Positions 10,310-25,581 of a stretch of DNA of 64,000 bases are shown in pieces (positions within the stretch are counted from its first letter, which is position 1; each line of letters opens with the position of its first letter). The notes under the pieces were generated by a model. The model saw only the letters and a program-made list of their open reading frames with translations. It was not told the DNA's origin and ran no database searches. Position numbers and translations under genes: made by a program. This DNA comes from Gonocerus acuteangulatus (taxonomy: Eukaryota; Arthropoda; Insecta; Hemiptera; Coreidae), in assembly GCA_946811695.1 (NCBI GenBank), contig OX328125.1:47924821-47988820 (forward strand), given 5' to 3'.

Positions 10310-13300
10310 CTCCACCGGAAACAAGCGCGGTTACCTCCACATGGTGTTTCCTGGGTAACTTTAAGTCCGTGCAATAATAAGCTGTAAAAAATTATGTAGT
10401 AGCGTTAATTTTGATCATATCTTATTTAACTCAATATAAAAAATACTTATCGGCCGTGGTGAAGCACGGGTATTCAGCTAGTTATTTATATTTATATACA
10501 GTGGATCAAAAAATTATTCACATTGATTTATTGGCTATTAATGAAATATTTTTATTAATTTTTTTAATCCAAAATATCTACAGATAATGATAACAAAAAA
10601 CATTTCATGTGAATTTTATGTTAGACGAAAGATTAAAAATTCACTTAATTTAATAAAAATAAATTTTAACGCAAACAAATTATTCATACGGAAATAAAAA
10701 AATCAACTAAAATATTTTCAGTACTTTGTGGGATACCCTTTTGCTTTTATGAGAGGTTGAAGCCTCATGGGCATTGATTCCACTAGCTTGTTATTCTCCT
10801 GAGAGTCGATTTCTGCCCAAGTTTTCTGAAGTTTATATAACTCTTTCCATGAAAACATGAATATTTTGTTATTTTTAACTCCGATAGTGAACATAAATGA
10901 TTCTTGGAATTAAGATATTTGATTGAGGTGGTGTTTGCAGCAATTAGCGAGCATTGTACAATAGCCTTTTCCTTTTTTTTTTGCCGTATGCTTGGGGTCA
11001 TTGTCCTGCAGGAACAAATGAGTGCCCTCTATTCCTTGCTTTTACACAATTTTTTTTCAAAATTACCTTGCAACACATTCACATACTTCTCAGCATCCAT
11101 ACTACCATAAATTTATGAAAGTTCACCAACTCCATTCGCACTCATGCAACCACTTACCATTTTCCCTGCCAAGCTTTGCAGTAAGTTGGTGATTTTTCAT
11201 TCCAAAAGCTTCTCCCTTTTGCCTCCTACAAATCTTGGGCCAGGTCACCCAAAAACATTCAACTTTTTTTCGTTCGGAAAACAACACTTTTTTCCAAAAT
11301 AAAAACGGTTTGTTATTATGCTATCGGGAAATCTTTTTTGTCAATTTTTTAAATTTATTAAAGGTATTTTTCTTACTGCTCTAACCGCTATATCTTGCGT
11401 CATGTAACCAGTATCTCAAAGTTTGAGGTGTTACAGTTTTCCAATAAGATTATGTGATGTATTCTGCTAGCTCATGAGCAAATAATTTGGGATTTTCTTT
11501 GCAGCTTTCTGCACAATTTTACGGCATTCAGGCACTGTAAGTGAACTTTTTCTGCCCGTGTTTTTTATTGCCCACTGATGTGATTTTTAAATTTTAAATT
11601 ATTTATTGCACTGTTCCTTGAGACAATCAAAATTTCTCCGAAGAAGAGAACTGAGTTCTTTAGATCTGCGATCCATTTTGTTAGAATTATATTTGAATAC
11701 TTAGCTTTGAACTGTTTCTCATGTTGAGATTAGTGGCAGTGTTTAATAAACAATAAGGCATCGATCTGTGAAACAAATTTAGAGTTATCATTATTCCTAT
11801 TTTAAGTGTGAATAATTTTTTTTCAATACAAATTTTCACTTTTCTTTTTTTTATTAAATTTAATGAATTTCTAATTTTCGCCCTTGCATCAAATTTATAT
11901 GAAATATTTTTTGTTATCCTTATCTGCTGTTATCTTGGTTTAAAAAAAATATTTTTGGTCAATAAATGTAGAGTATCAATAATTTTTTGGTGTGTGTGTA
12001 TATATGTATAAAAGTCAACATAATTTTTAAAAAGTAATAAAAATAAATTATTTTGATCTCTATATGTATCTATGCTGCTAAAATGTGTGCATACAAAATC
12101 GTAGCGCATACCATTTTGAATTAATAGGTTTCCAGAAACACTTTTTTTTTTAGATATTTTGAGGTGGAATTTAAACCACTTTCAAGGGGATACCTTCAAA
12201 AAAACTTATCTTTTTTTTTATTTAATCTTGATCCAATGGATTAAATTGAAATTTTTTTCACACGTTTGACATTCATGCAAACAAGTTTTCGTTATGATTG
12301 CATTAGAGAAAAGTCATTCAAATCATCAAGAGACATGAGAAGTTTTGGACTTTTTGCGTATATCTTAAATATCTTATAAAACATTTCGTTAAGTAAATTT
12401 TGGTAGGGCAATCTCAGCTGGAGAAAGTAGTGCTTCAAATTTTAAATGCGTTGTTTTTGTTCTATTGAACAAGTTTATCACTTTTATTTCAAATGTTTCA
12501 AAAACTTTTAAGAGAAAATGCCTCTGCTAGGATAACTAGGAGGACAGTTTTTTTTTTGGGGGGGGCGTATGTATTAACCCGTTTCTTAATAACTAGAGGA
12601 AGTCGAGAACAGTGGGAGGATGTGTGTTATATGCGATATCGAGTAACACTATCAATATCTGCTAGTAAACTCATTACTACCATTTTAGCTCTACAAATCT
12701 CTCTATTTATTTATTTTTTATATAATGGCGCATCTGCATCTAGGCCATTAGCGCCGAAATCTCTCTATTCTTTGAGATTTTTTTCTGGTATTTACATTTT
12801 TTTAGCCTTAAAATGTTAAATTTCATTTATAAATATAATGCAAAGTATCTACGAAAAATAGCAAGATGCTTGGCAGAATTATATTAAGAGGTTCTATTCT
12901 AAGTTGTTTTCAAATCATAACAGGAATAGAGATTGCATGAAAACACGCTATGTTGAAGCCGTTCCTGCAAGTTGAACTTTTTATATACTCTATTAAATGA
13001 AAAATAAAAAAAGCTATTTTTTTTTTTTTTTTTTTTTTTTTTTACGGCGCATCTACATCTTGGCCATTAGCGCCGGGCTATCTATAGGTTTTAAAGCTAT
13101 TTATTCATAAATTCGTTTTAGACCCTTCTGCTGAAATTCGGGAACATAAATATTCTTTAGTTCCACCCGACAGAACTATGTAATGTAGTGTATAACATAC
13201 AATATTTTTTGCCACCCCACCGCCAATGGACACTTTTTTGTAATGGTTTTTTGAAACTTTTTTTCCCAGTTTGATCATCGCTAAAGCATATTTATGCTAA

Positions 13301-16300
13301 ACAAATCTGAAATAGTCCACGAGGGTCCTGAGTTGATGTACTGGACTCTCATTCTTGTTCCTAAGGAAATTTAGGGTGTAGTCTGTAATGTGGCACAGCA
13401 GCCTGATTTCTCTCTTTCCGGGTACTCATTAAAGGATCATATAAGATGATCTGTGACCCCAAAAATCTTCAGTATGTCCACCTGTTTTCGAATTCAGTTT
13501 CTCAAATACACGAGTCACGTACTGTCTCAGTTGAGCCAAGCACCCCCAAGCCAAGGAGTATATTTGTAGCAGTAATAACTCTGGATGATGGGTTTGTTTA
13601 CAGTAGCTTAATGAAACACATTTAAAAAATATATATATTATTTTCATCCTCCCTGTGCCCTGTTAACTCCCTAACATAGAACTAAAGTAATCAATTAGTT
13701 TATCGTGTTTTCTTCCCAGCGTAATAAATGGTTTTTGACTTTTTTCAGGATTCAGGTGTTGGTACTCCTGTCACACTGCGTGTTGATGAATATGGATTCT
13801 ATCTTTACTGGGTGGATCAGAATAAAGTAAGTATTAAGAACAAAATTAGTTGCTTGATAGCACAGTTAAGTAGGAAGTGAATATTTTTGTATGAGTTTGA
13901 CCTTCTGCCACATATAAATATTCTTGTTTTTATTTCTCTCATCTGACCAATATATATAAATAGGTTATTAAGATGACATATGGTAAAAAAATAGAGAAGA
14001 ACAGTATTTTTACTCACTGGGTGGGTAGAATTGTTTAGGTGACTGCCTTCATCAGTGCCTGGTGAGACCTCATGGGTATGATGCAACGCCAAGCATTTCC
14101 ATCTCTTGAAACAATATCAGGTGACCATAGAGCTCTCACCAGGTTACCAATAAAGGCAGTTGCCGAAATACTCTTCTTACCCAATGAGTACGGTACTTAT
14201 CTATTTCTTCACCACTTGTCATCTTATAGTTAGTAATTTATGCATTGCTCAGTGGCGTGTCTTTTCAATTTCATTATAATGAGTATAAATACATTACTAA
14301 TGAAATATCTGTATAAATTATTAAAAAACTAGTCATTTATATATGTTTATGAATATGAAATATGTTACACAATTCCTCGACCAATGCATTTGGTCTTATT
14401 AAGAGCATTCCGCAGCACTGATGGCCTAGATGTCGATGCAACGCAAAAAAAAAAAAAAAAAAGAAAAAAAGAAAAAAAAAGAAAAAAAAAAGAAAAAAAA
14501 AAAAAAAAGAGCATTCCGAATACTCCAACTTAGTTATTGTCTGAAAAATTAGCTGCAGAGTGCACCAAGGAAATTTTCAGGAAATAATAAGTTAATACTT
14601 TCTCAAAGTTAAGGATATTATTTGACATAAGTTTTGCTTAAACTTCTAACTAAAAAGTTTTTTCCTTATATGTGAACCTATAATAATTCCTGTTAATCAC
14701 AATGAATTAATTATTTTAATGGTTTTTGTACTTACCCTGCCTAAGGTGCATCTTGGTTATTAGAAGATTATAAATAATATAACATTAATCATAGGTGCCT
14801 ATAAAATTAAGGATTATATATTAAACTTAAACTTAAGGAAAAATGAATCCAGTAGGTGTTATTGAAATAATTCTTAAATTTATGTATCATCTAATTATAA
14901 ATGTGAGTGTATTCATACCTAAGCACACACAAACACACACACACACACACACAAACATATATATTCTTTTTGAGGTTTCTTCGCTGAGGATAATTATTGT
15001 TGTTAACACATCTTTCTTCAGTCAAAGGTTTTTTAATGTAATATTTCGCCGAAATCCCATTCTGCTTCATCAGACACTCTATTGTTTGATAACTTTTTTT
15101 TAAAATTTGTTAGTTTATAATAACCTGTTTTGACAATCTATTACAGTTTATTATTTCGGCACTAGTGGTCTAGAAACAGATGTGCCTTATAAAAAAAATA
15201 AAAAATTGTAATAATTATATACTAACAAATTTTAAAAAAAGTTATCAAAAATGGAGTGCCTGATGAAGCAGAATGAGATTTCAGCAAAACATTATGTTAA
15301 AAAATTCGACCACAGAAGAAAGCAGTTCCAACAACAATATATGTAGTGTCTTGTACATTATGCATTCATAAATTTAAAATATTTTTTTGTTATTAGGAGA
15401 TGGATTTGCTTGACATTGCAACCATCAGGGACTCTCGAACAGGAAAACAAGCTAAACTACCCAAGGTTTGATATATTTATTGTTTCGTATTATTATGTCT
15501 ATTTTAGCGATGTCTTGCTCTTTTTTTCGTTGAATATATGAATCCTTAGCTCCCTTTCTAGAAATTATGTATTTTTTTTTTTTTTTCTATCTGTGTCTTA
15601 GGGTGCGTTTACATCTGACACTTCTCGCAGGAAATATATGTCAGGTGTCGGATAGATATTCTCTTGAAGGTTTACATACTGACAGAAATAGCTAGACATT
15701 TATGTCATGGATATGTATAGGACAGTTCTGGATTTGTTCTAATTTGCGATAAATTCACCAAAAGCACAAATAATCAGTGTTTACATCTGTTGGTATAGAA
15801 GTGTCGACAATACAGCTAGTAGCCAAGATATTTATCTCTGAAATTAAATTCTTCTCGTAAAAATCTGTGTTTACACCTGGTGGTATAGAAGTGTCGACAC
15901 TTATAGTTCGTGATAGAAATATATATCTCAGACATAAATTGCTCATGGTTTACACTAGTTGCAATTTCTGTCTGATATAAATTTCCTGCAATAACTAGCA
16001 AGTGTAAACCCACCCTTAGAATTGTTTCAATGTTTCCTTGAATGATAGGCTCAATGAGTCAAATTCCTGTAACATCGAAAAATCTATATTTTTAATTCTG
16101 AAGGTTCATCAGGTTTTCTGTGTATCAAGCTTTAGCAAACTGAAATGATCAAATGAAAAACAAAAGTTGCAGTTTTTTCTGACTTTTTCATTCTAATTAA
16201 GATGGGGCAATTAAAAACTTCTCACTTTAAGGATCTTTTTCACTTTTAAGTTTTTTAACTTTCATTTTATTATTGACAAAGTAATGAAGGCCTATTCGTA

Positions 16301-16572
16301 GCTTTTCAAGTGGAATAAATTGTAAAAAACAGCAAAGGTAAGAAACAATCTATTTATTGGTAGAATTCTAGAAGTTTTTGTTTGACAACTTTAACATGTA
16401 CGTTTAAAATACATCTTTGTTCTCGTATTAAATACTTCATATTTAAAGACATCATGAAATTACAACTAAATATGCACATTTAACAATTAAATTATTAGAA
16501 CAATATAAAAACAATTTTTATATTTCTTTATATTTACAAAATATTTTCCCATGTATTTTTTTATAATGGATT

Positions 16573-16630
<58 letters not shown>

Positions 16631-18230
16631 ATAAGTATCGTCATAAATAAAAATTAAAGGAAAAAAAGGTATGAAAATATTTCATAAAAAATTATGTTTC
16701 TACTGCTAAAGTTTTTTTAATTTATTTTATGAGCTCTGCAATGATGTCGATTTGCTCTGATTTAAACAACAAACAAACAAAAATTATTTGTCCACAATTA
16801 CTGGTAAATTAAAGAACTAAATATGTCAAAAGTTTGATGAGAACGTAATACAAAAGGAATTTAGCAGATTTGTGTACCGAATTAAGAACTATAGGCTATT
16901 TACAGTTTTACTATTTACACCTTCGTTACTATATTTAAATAATGTCACAGCATTAAACATACTAACATTATTTTATTTAATAATTAATTGCTAAAGAGAT
17001 GCCTTAGCCAAAAACCAGCTCCATCTCAAAAAATTCCCTAATTGTATAACATAGGTTATTTCTTAATGATTTTTTACATGTTAATATGAACCTTTTCATC
17101 AAATTGATATTCCTAAATCTCTATTCGGGAGGCCCGGTGGCCGTGAGTGTTAAAGCCCCATTATGGAATGATGGCTTCTCTTTAGAAAAAAGAAAAGGCA
17201 TCAGCCCTATCCAGGCTAGAAAAGGGTGGTTAAGTATAGAGAACCTGTCCCAAAATTCTCAGTTAATAATAATGGACGTTAAAATTTAAATAATAAATCT
17301 ATTTTTAAATAAAAGTTATGAAGAAGGTATTGAATTATTTAAATATTTATATTGAATTAGTATAATAATACATAATGATTATTTACTTATTTAATTTGGC
17401 ATACAGCAAATTAGGAAAGTTCTACCCATCTTTTTAATTCTGTAACTTTCTTTTTTCGGTCTATTTCCTCTCTGTATCAATCCTAAATAGAGGTATTCTA
17501 TTCTGCATGTCCATGCTTATGAATATGAAATATATGTGTATGGATATAAATAAGATTGTCCCTCAATACCATTTTCCTTTCCTGTGTCGATGGGGTGAAA
17601 CAGATCTCAGATTCGAATTCAGCAACCCTCAAAACCATCGAATCTCTAGTTATTTCTTCTTTAACCACTTCATACGAAATTTAAACTTCGAATGCTCTTA
17701 ACCTGGATTCTCTAAAATACTAAAGAATTTATGGATATTAGCTGAAGACAAGAAACAGAGAAAGTGTTTTATTTCTGTTCCTTGCAGTATTAATAAGTTG
17801 ATCAGAATGTACAAATAAAAAATGTGTTAACAAATAATGTTTTCACTAATAAGTCAGTCGGAGGTTATCTTCATGGAGGTACAGTACATAGTGAAGATAT
17901 GGTGATTGGTTTGAATGAATCTCTTGTCTGTGCCTAGCCAAAAATGCTTTTTCTATAGTATGTGGGTTTATCTAGAGTCCTTGCGAGATTGATTGACAAG
18001 TGAATGGAGTCAGTCATCAGCCAATCACATTGTCAAAACGGAGTGGTGCTGCATTGCCAAATCTAACCTACTGAAGCTCAACTGTCAATTGTTTCTTTCA
18101 GAAGATTATCCCTTTAATCACACAGCTAAAACTGGCATACTTTTAATGAAATCTCTGAAAGTTATTATTATTGAATATTTTATAAACAAATATAAATGTA
18201 ATCAACCCATACCTCTGGTTGTTAAGTGGT

Positions 18231-18273
<43 letters not shown>

Positions 18274-21200
18274 GGCATTCAAATGCTTAGCAAATGAATG
18301 TCAAGAAAAAATAATCTTTATTCGTTATTAAAGCTGAAGGTTATTATCTTTATTTAAATGTTAATGTCTACTCATACATAATGCAGATTTTGGGATGGGT
18401 TATGTGTAGGTTACCATCCTTTCTAGGCTAGATTGGGCTAATGCATTTTATTTTATTTTGGAAGAAAAACCATTGAGCCTAGTGGGATTTAATCCCACTT
18501 CCTTAGGCACGGAGTTCTCATGCTACTCACAGTTTGGGTCTCCATGTTTGTTTAAAATAAATAATGCTCAGGCATAGCAATTTATAGTTTAAAAAAATAT
18601 ATAATTTATCCATCTGAATTGAGTTGTGTCTCTTGGATTTACTCCAAGGTTGAAATTGTTTCAGCCTAGCACACCTGGGCATCTAAATTCTGAAAGACTT
18701 TATTCTTAATTAGGAAAGTAATTACTGTATCCCTACTCTCCCATTCAAATTTTCATAGCTAAAAATGTTGAAAACTTGAATCAATAATATAAACAGTACG
18801 AGAATCCCTGTTTTTTTTTTAAATTTAAAAAACAGACCTCAAAATAACACACCATTACTAATTATACTATAAAAAACGTAACTCAATTAAAGGACTGTAT
18901 AAAAGCAGAAAAAAAAAAAAAAAAAAAAAAATGTAAAGAATTATTTGTCTGTAAATTTTGGAGAATGGGAGCTGGAGCTATTCCAAGTTGGGGAGTAGAC
19001 AAGAGAATAGAAAGCAAATGAAAAGGTGACAGCTTGGCTTCCTGTTTGCCTGAGAACAATTCATATCTCTTCCAAGTATGAGACTGGGATATATTCCTAA
19101 ACTCCAACTTTTCTTACCTTGAATAAATGTCATGGATGAATGGCTAATCAAAATAGTAAAATATGGTACTTAATACCTCTTTAATTATTCAGTTTGTATT
19201 AAAAAAATGTTATGGTTTTATGTTAGAGTAAATTCATTCTGATTCATTATCCTCTTTTAATTATTTCCTTTTTAATTTTATCCCTCTTTTAAATCTATGA
19301 AGAGAATTTTTCAGTTTCTTCTATTACAAATACTTTAATTCCAGCAGCTGAACATTGAGATTTGAAGCTGATAAAATTACAACTGCAGTGTATATTTAAC
19401 AATTAAATAATCTAGACTATTACCACTACAAAAAAATTGTAATATTTCTTTTTATTTTAACAATATTCCATGTATTTATTATTAACTTTAAAGTCAGCAT
19501 ATTTCTGTGAAAAATATTCTTAACTACCCAAAACTTGAAGTTAATATTCCGTATTGACAATAGGACCTTATTGGCAAGAACATATGATGAATCACCTTAT
19601 TGTAATTAAATTTCTTTGGGATGATTGAACTTTGGCTTTGACTTCATTTCTATGTACCCGTGTTTAGTCACTAGTTATGACCTTTTTGAGCAAATCTGGT
19701 TCTTTATGGGCATAATTCATTAGCTCCTGAGTGATTCTCATGCAATAGTTCTTGTGGGTTAAAATATTGCAATTTCAAAACACACTTTGCTGTTGCTCAT
19801 TTCAATCAATATGCTGACATCCTCACCAACTTCTCTAATAGTAATCGATATTTCTTCTTAACAATTTTCTTCACTGCTATGTAGCTATGTAGCACTCATG
19901 ACATTGCAAAGTGTTATATTGCAACAAAACTATGTATTCTTTGAGGGCATCTATAGAGAAATGTGATTTGTAAAAAATAACCAAATCGGTCCATTAGGAG
20001 GGGGGGTCTATCTGGAACAAATGATAAATTTTCCTATACCCACTGTTATTTTCTTTGCTTTTTGCTTTCTTGCACCAAAACTCGCTAAATATGATGCCCA
20101 ACCAATAGAATGACTAAAGAAAAACTACATATTTTGCTATTTATTTAAGTTGTTTGTTTTTGTAATAAAATGCATGTGATATGCAAATCATGACGCATGC
20201 AGGAAATAAACTTCCTGCAAGTTTATGTACAAAGGTATGGAAATAAATAAAAAAGTTGATAAACCAATCAATCTTTTAAAGTTGGATTTTATATTTAAGA
20301 AATTGTTTTTTAGGATCCTAAACTTCGTCAAATTGTTACTATGGGCTCCCAAGACACGCTGGAAGAGAAAACTGTTACTCTCTGCTATGGATCTGATTTT
20401 GTTAATCTCACTTTTATTAATTTCTGTTGCACAAAGAAAGAAATTGCACAAGTAAGTATTCTTATATAAAATCACATGAAAAATAAATCATGGATTAATA
20501 GTGAATGTCAATATTCCTTGTAGTTTTATTCCAAGCTTATTATCCTTCCTTATGATTATATTTACGATTAACTCTACCCAACTGGCTGACACTGAATCCA
20601 ATATAAATTTGCGTACAGCAGAGCATATGTTTTGATATCTGCCATAGTTAAATTTTAAGGCTGAAAACTACTCCTTGACGGTGTATAATAAAAGTATAAA
20701 TTAACTATAGCCCGTTCAGTTAGATAGAATTGTTCTAATCCCGCATGCCAAAAATTCTGAGGGAAACATTCCCGACAATTTTGCCATTTGCATTTCCATT
20801 ACAATGAACAACACACTACTTTAAACTCAATAAAAACTGATTATGTCTCGTTTAGGACCAGGGAAGGCTTCGAGAGGTCAGGCAAGGGAGATAGTATTCA
20901 ATATTTATCAATACTTAGCCAAAGCTAAGGCTAAAAATAATTTAAGCTATAGCTTGATCAAATGGTTTGGTTGGAGGGAAAAGGGCATGGCCTAAATTCC
21001 CTGTGCAAGAAATTGGCAGTAAAACTTTTCTCTGTTATAACTCTTGTTATATTAAATAATTTGAACTAGGAGGTTTTTAGTCTTAGCTTTGGTATTGGTA
21101 AATATTAGACGCTATTTCCTTTTTCTGACCTCTCAAAGCCTTCCCTAGTCTCAAACGAGACATAATCAGTTTTTGTTTTACATATCGTGTTGTTCCTTGA

Positions 21201-22478
21201 AATGGGAGTTTGCAAATGGTGGAAGCATCAGAAATATTTCCCTCAAAATTTCACGCATGCGGAATTGAAATTTTTTTCTACCTGAAAACAAGCCTACAAT
21301 TTTACAAAAGTTTTTAAACAGATTTTATAATCAATTGTAACTATCTCTTCATTGCATTTAAATTATCTTACTATATTACTCTTAAGGTCAAGAAGGAAGT
21401 ATGGTCTAAGTTACCATTTGAATAAAGTTACCTAAAGCACCTTGATTACTAATATTGTAAAGAAATGCTTAAAAAAAAATAGTTGATTTTAAAATAACCG
21501 TGAATGTAATTGTCACACTTAAAATTTGAACAAATTTAGATAAAATAACTGTTCCTTCGTTTCTGAGAAAAAATAGAGATTTCGATTAAAAAAAAAAAAC
21601 TAGACTTTGAAAGTAACCATGAAGGTCTGTATTAAATTGCCTGTTTAAAATTAATTTAGGTGAAACCTTAACTTTTATTAAACAAATCCTACTTTGGCGA
21701 CTTCTAAGCCATTCCATCAGTTGATTGCTACTCAACTGATGCCGTCAAGGTTTTCAATATTAAAATTGAGTTAGGTTAGATTAAAACAAATTCTAGTCTT
21801 AATATTTTTCAACCTGTATGCAAAGTTACATTTGATTCTGTAAATAACAGTTGGGTAGTGTTACCTTGTGTGTTGGTATTCCTCGCATAAAAAAATGTCT
21901 CATATTTTCTGCTGTAATATTCTGATAAAGTTTCTAATCTAACATTTTTAGTGAATAAAAATAATTCTTATTAAGAATTAACTAGTACCTAGTTCATTTA
22001 CCATAATAATAATTTCCTTACAATATGTTTTGTAAATTTCTGTAATTCAGTACCTAAAGCCAGTTTATTTATTTATTTTTCAGCAATGGACTGATGAATT
22101 ACTTAAACTTGCTTTTAGTCTATCTCAATTAAATAGTTCTGTTACAAAGTATTTATTAAAGGCACATACTAAGTTATCTTTAAGCGTTGACAAATCGTCA
22201 AAAATACCTGTAAAGAAGTAAGTACATTGCATATTATGTAACATTTATTTATAGGTTTTATGTAAAAATTCCTGTTGCATTGGGCTTCACATGGTCCTAT
22301 TTCTGACTGCTTGATCTGGAATAACAATGACTGAACGACTTGTGACTTTTGCGCTGAATTTTAAAGTAGTCTGACTTGCACATACTCTTGAAACTTGATG
22401 TGTTTCTTAAGTAACCCTAAAAAAGTTCTCTATTCTTCATGCAGAACACCCAGAATAAAACTTTCTTTATCTGTATAC

Positions 22479-22516
<38 letters not shown>

Positions 22517-23920
22517 TAGCCTATTTGTTGAAGGGAAATTTCTGCAATGACTGCCATATCGTGACGACCTATATAGCCTAAAAACATTTGCTAGCTTTTT
22601 AGAAAGAAAGAGTAGGCAGTTAAGAATGGCGATTCGTTCCCAGAAGTACTGAAGTACTATGATATTTCATATTTGGCATTCTGTATATAAAAGATTGTTC
22701 AGAAACCCCTTCTCATAAATGTTTACCCTCCTAGAACTACTTCATTTGGCTGTAAAATGTAAATTTTTGACTTAATTTGCTCCTGCTGGCCATTTTGTGC
22801 CTAATAGTCTAAGCATTTACATGAATTTCATTTATGGATTAGAAACAACCATGATTTTTCCCAAAAGTTTGTAGTTTATGTGATCCCTAAGAGAGAGTTC
22901 TTAAAAATTTTGAAATTAGGAAACAATGCATTTTTCACAGTTCTTTTGAATAGAGTAGGTTGAAAAATTTCTAGGATGTCACCACCAATGTCAGGAAACT
23001 ATGAATCGGTTCTTTGTCTCCTCTTCATCCTTGATGAAGGATTGTAATTTAGGCCAAAAGATTGCCAAATTAAAATTCTTTTCTTTTTTTTTAAATTTGA
23101 TGTTATTCCATCCTAGTTTTATAACTTTAGAATTTCAGAGGCAAGTGACTGATTAACTCAGTGAATTGACAAAGTACTTATGCTTTAATTGGCCTCCATA
23201 AGATGCACCAAAAGGCTGTGAAATATGTTGTGAAGAAACAAAGTTAGTGAAACTATTTTGTGAAGAGTTTATTTTGTAACCTTCAGCCCCAAAAAAAATC
23301 CAAGGTTTACAGTTAATGTTTTATTATTGTATTGAACAGTAACAGTGTTTATTTTTTTTTCAACCCAATTACTTCTGTTGGTTTGATGCACCATGTTTCA
23401 TACTAAGAAAAATTTTCTACTTTTTCAAAAATACTCCATAGATCTCTCCATGAATAATTTGGACTAAATTCATAAAAATAAATGGATGATTATGAGTACT
23501 CCAAAAAGGGTTAGAAAATAAAATTTTTATTAATTGCCTTTTTACATTTCAATCCATAATCATAATTATTTTATCGTTAAAAACTTAAACTATTCTTTTT
23601 TACCTTTTGATAGCATTGTAAAGATGTTTACACAAAATAGAGAAGATAGGAAAAAAGTTATAAAAGCCCTGGATGCAGCTGGGCTTCCTTCAGGAAAAGT
23701 AAGTTCATTTTTTTCCATTTATTGAATTCACAAGTTTTCGTCCATTTCTTTTTTATATTTGGTTTTGAAACTAAAAGTTGGTGCTTTTAGTATCCTGCTA
23801 AAAACCCAATATTACGATTTTAAGTTAACAAAATAATAATTTAAAAGTGCAAATTAGTAGAGTCTGAAAATTTAAAGAATTGATTTGATATTTTGTAATA
23901 TGTCTGTATGTGTATGTATG

Positions 23921-23955
<35 letters not shown>

Positions 23956-25517
23956 TTTTGATATGTTTATAATTTTTTTTATTTATGTCCTATTAAAATG
24001 TATATTTTTCAATTTAAAATTTATAAATATTGTAATTCTACTACAATTATATTTATTGATTACCCCATTCGCCTCTATCTAGTTGGTATATTTTTTGCAG
24101 TCAATGAATATTGTTTTTGAAAATTATTTATTAATTGTTTCCATATTTTAATTTCTTTACTATTGTTTAAAACTGTTACTTATTATTTAATGATTTTCAT
24201 TGATGAATCACCTTTATAGAGGCCTCACAAGTATATGAATAATCATTTTTTTGGTTTCAGGATGATGCGATTCCTGCACAAAAATTTACTTTTGAAGACT
24301 TTTTTTCATTTTATAAACATTTAACACAGAGAAATGAAGTTGAAAAAATCTTTGATGAACTGTAAGTTTTCCTCTCTTTATAGTTTGGATGAATGAATTC
24401 AGTTTATATATACCAGGTGTCCAAAACAGCTTGTCTTCCATCTAAAAAGTGCCATTTTTTTTTTTTTTTTTTTTTTCAAAATCCATTGCCTTTATAAGTA
24501 AATAGGGTATGTTCTAGAAATTGATTGTAAAATCAACTTTCTTTTTTTTAAAAGGAACACGCCTATTTTTCACAGTTTTAGATTCTACGATTGAAAATAA
24601 AAGAACTTTTATTAGTAAATGCTTTGATAAATTTAATTTTAGAGTTCCAATTCACCTTTGTGGTTGCTGTAAACACGAGTTTTTGTTTAAACTGTGTATT
24701 TGTGCATTGAACATGTAATTGGATTCTGAGTTGAAACATGTTTCAGTCAATATCTCTCTGTTAAGTATGAAGGGAGCACTCTTATTTTATCTTCAAACAT
24801 AAGTGAAATACTGATCTATTATCTACAATACATAACCAGACCAGTCGTTTTACACATCTCTATCACAGGACAATAACGACATCCTCATGGTAACAACCAC
24901 CATAAAATATATAGAAAATACAAAATATATAACAACATCAACATGACGTCATTACATTACAATAAATGTCACATATTTTAACACTCAAATTTCGTACCCC
25001 ATTGGAAGTGGAGCATGCAGACAAGAAGGCTGGCAAGAATTCACTTATTTTTTTCCAAATTTATAAAAAAGGAAGTATTTCCTAAAATAAAATAGTAATT
25101 AAAAATTGTATGATTGTATCACCGTTAAATATTATTCTGTGTTTTGTTTTTAAAGCTGCATTATGTTTTTGAAATTAATAATTCTATTTTAGTTGCAGTG
25201 CTGGTAAACGAAAAGGTATGGCTGCTGCTCAACTGGTCGATTTCTTAAATGCTACCCAAAGAGATCCTCGTTTGAATGAAATTCTTCATCCTTATGCAAA
25301 TTTACAAAGAGCAAAAGACATAATTATTGAATACGAACCATCGAAGACCAATGTCAAGAATGGTGTTTTGGGGGTTGATGGTTTCCTTAGATATCTCATG
25401 TCTGAAGACAATCCTATAGTTTCTCCATCCAAATGTGAACTGTGTGATGATATGGAACAACCTCTTGCTCATTATTTTATTAATTCATCTCATAACACTT
25501 ATCTTACTGGTTAGTTT

Positions 25518-25581
<64 letters not shown>

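Larger units (their letters stand above)
8323..10487. mobile_element. Composite element bounded by inverted ends ACTAGCTGAATACCCGTGCT
   Basis: ACTAGCTGAATACCCGTGCT at 8323 has its reverse complement at about 10463-10484 (AGCACGGGTATTCAGCTAGT). Between them lie the inverted repeats 9205-9487, 9115-9205/9488-9575 and an inverted copy of repeat family R. No transposase is visible. It may be one element or several nested ones. Confidence 0.5.
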
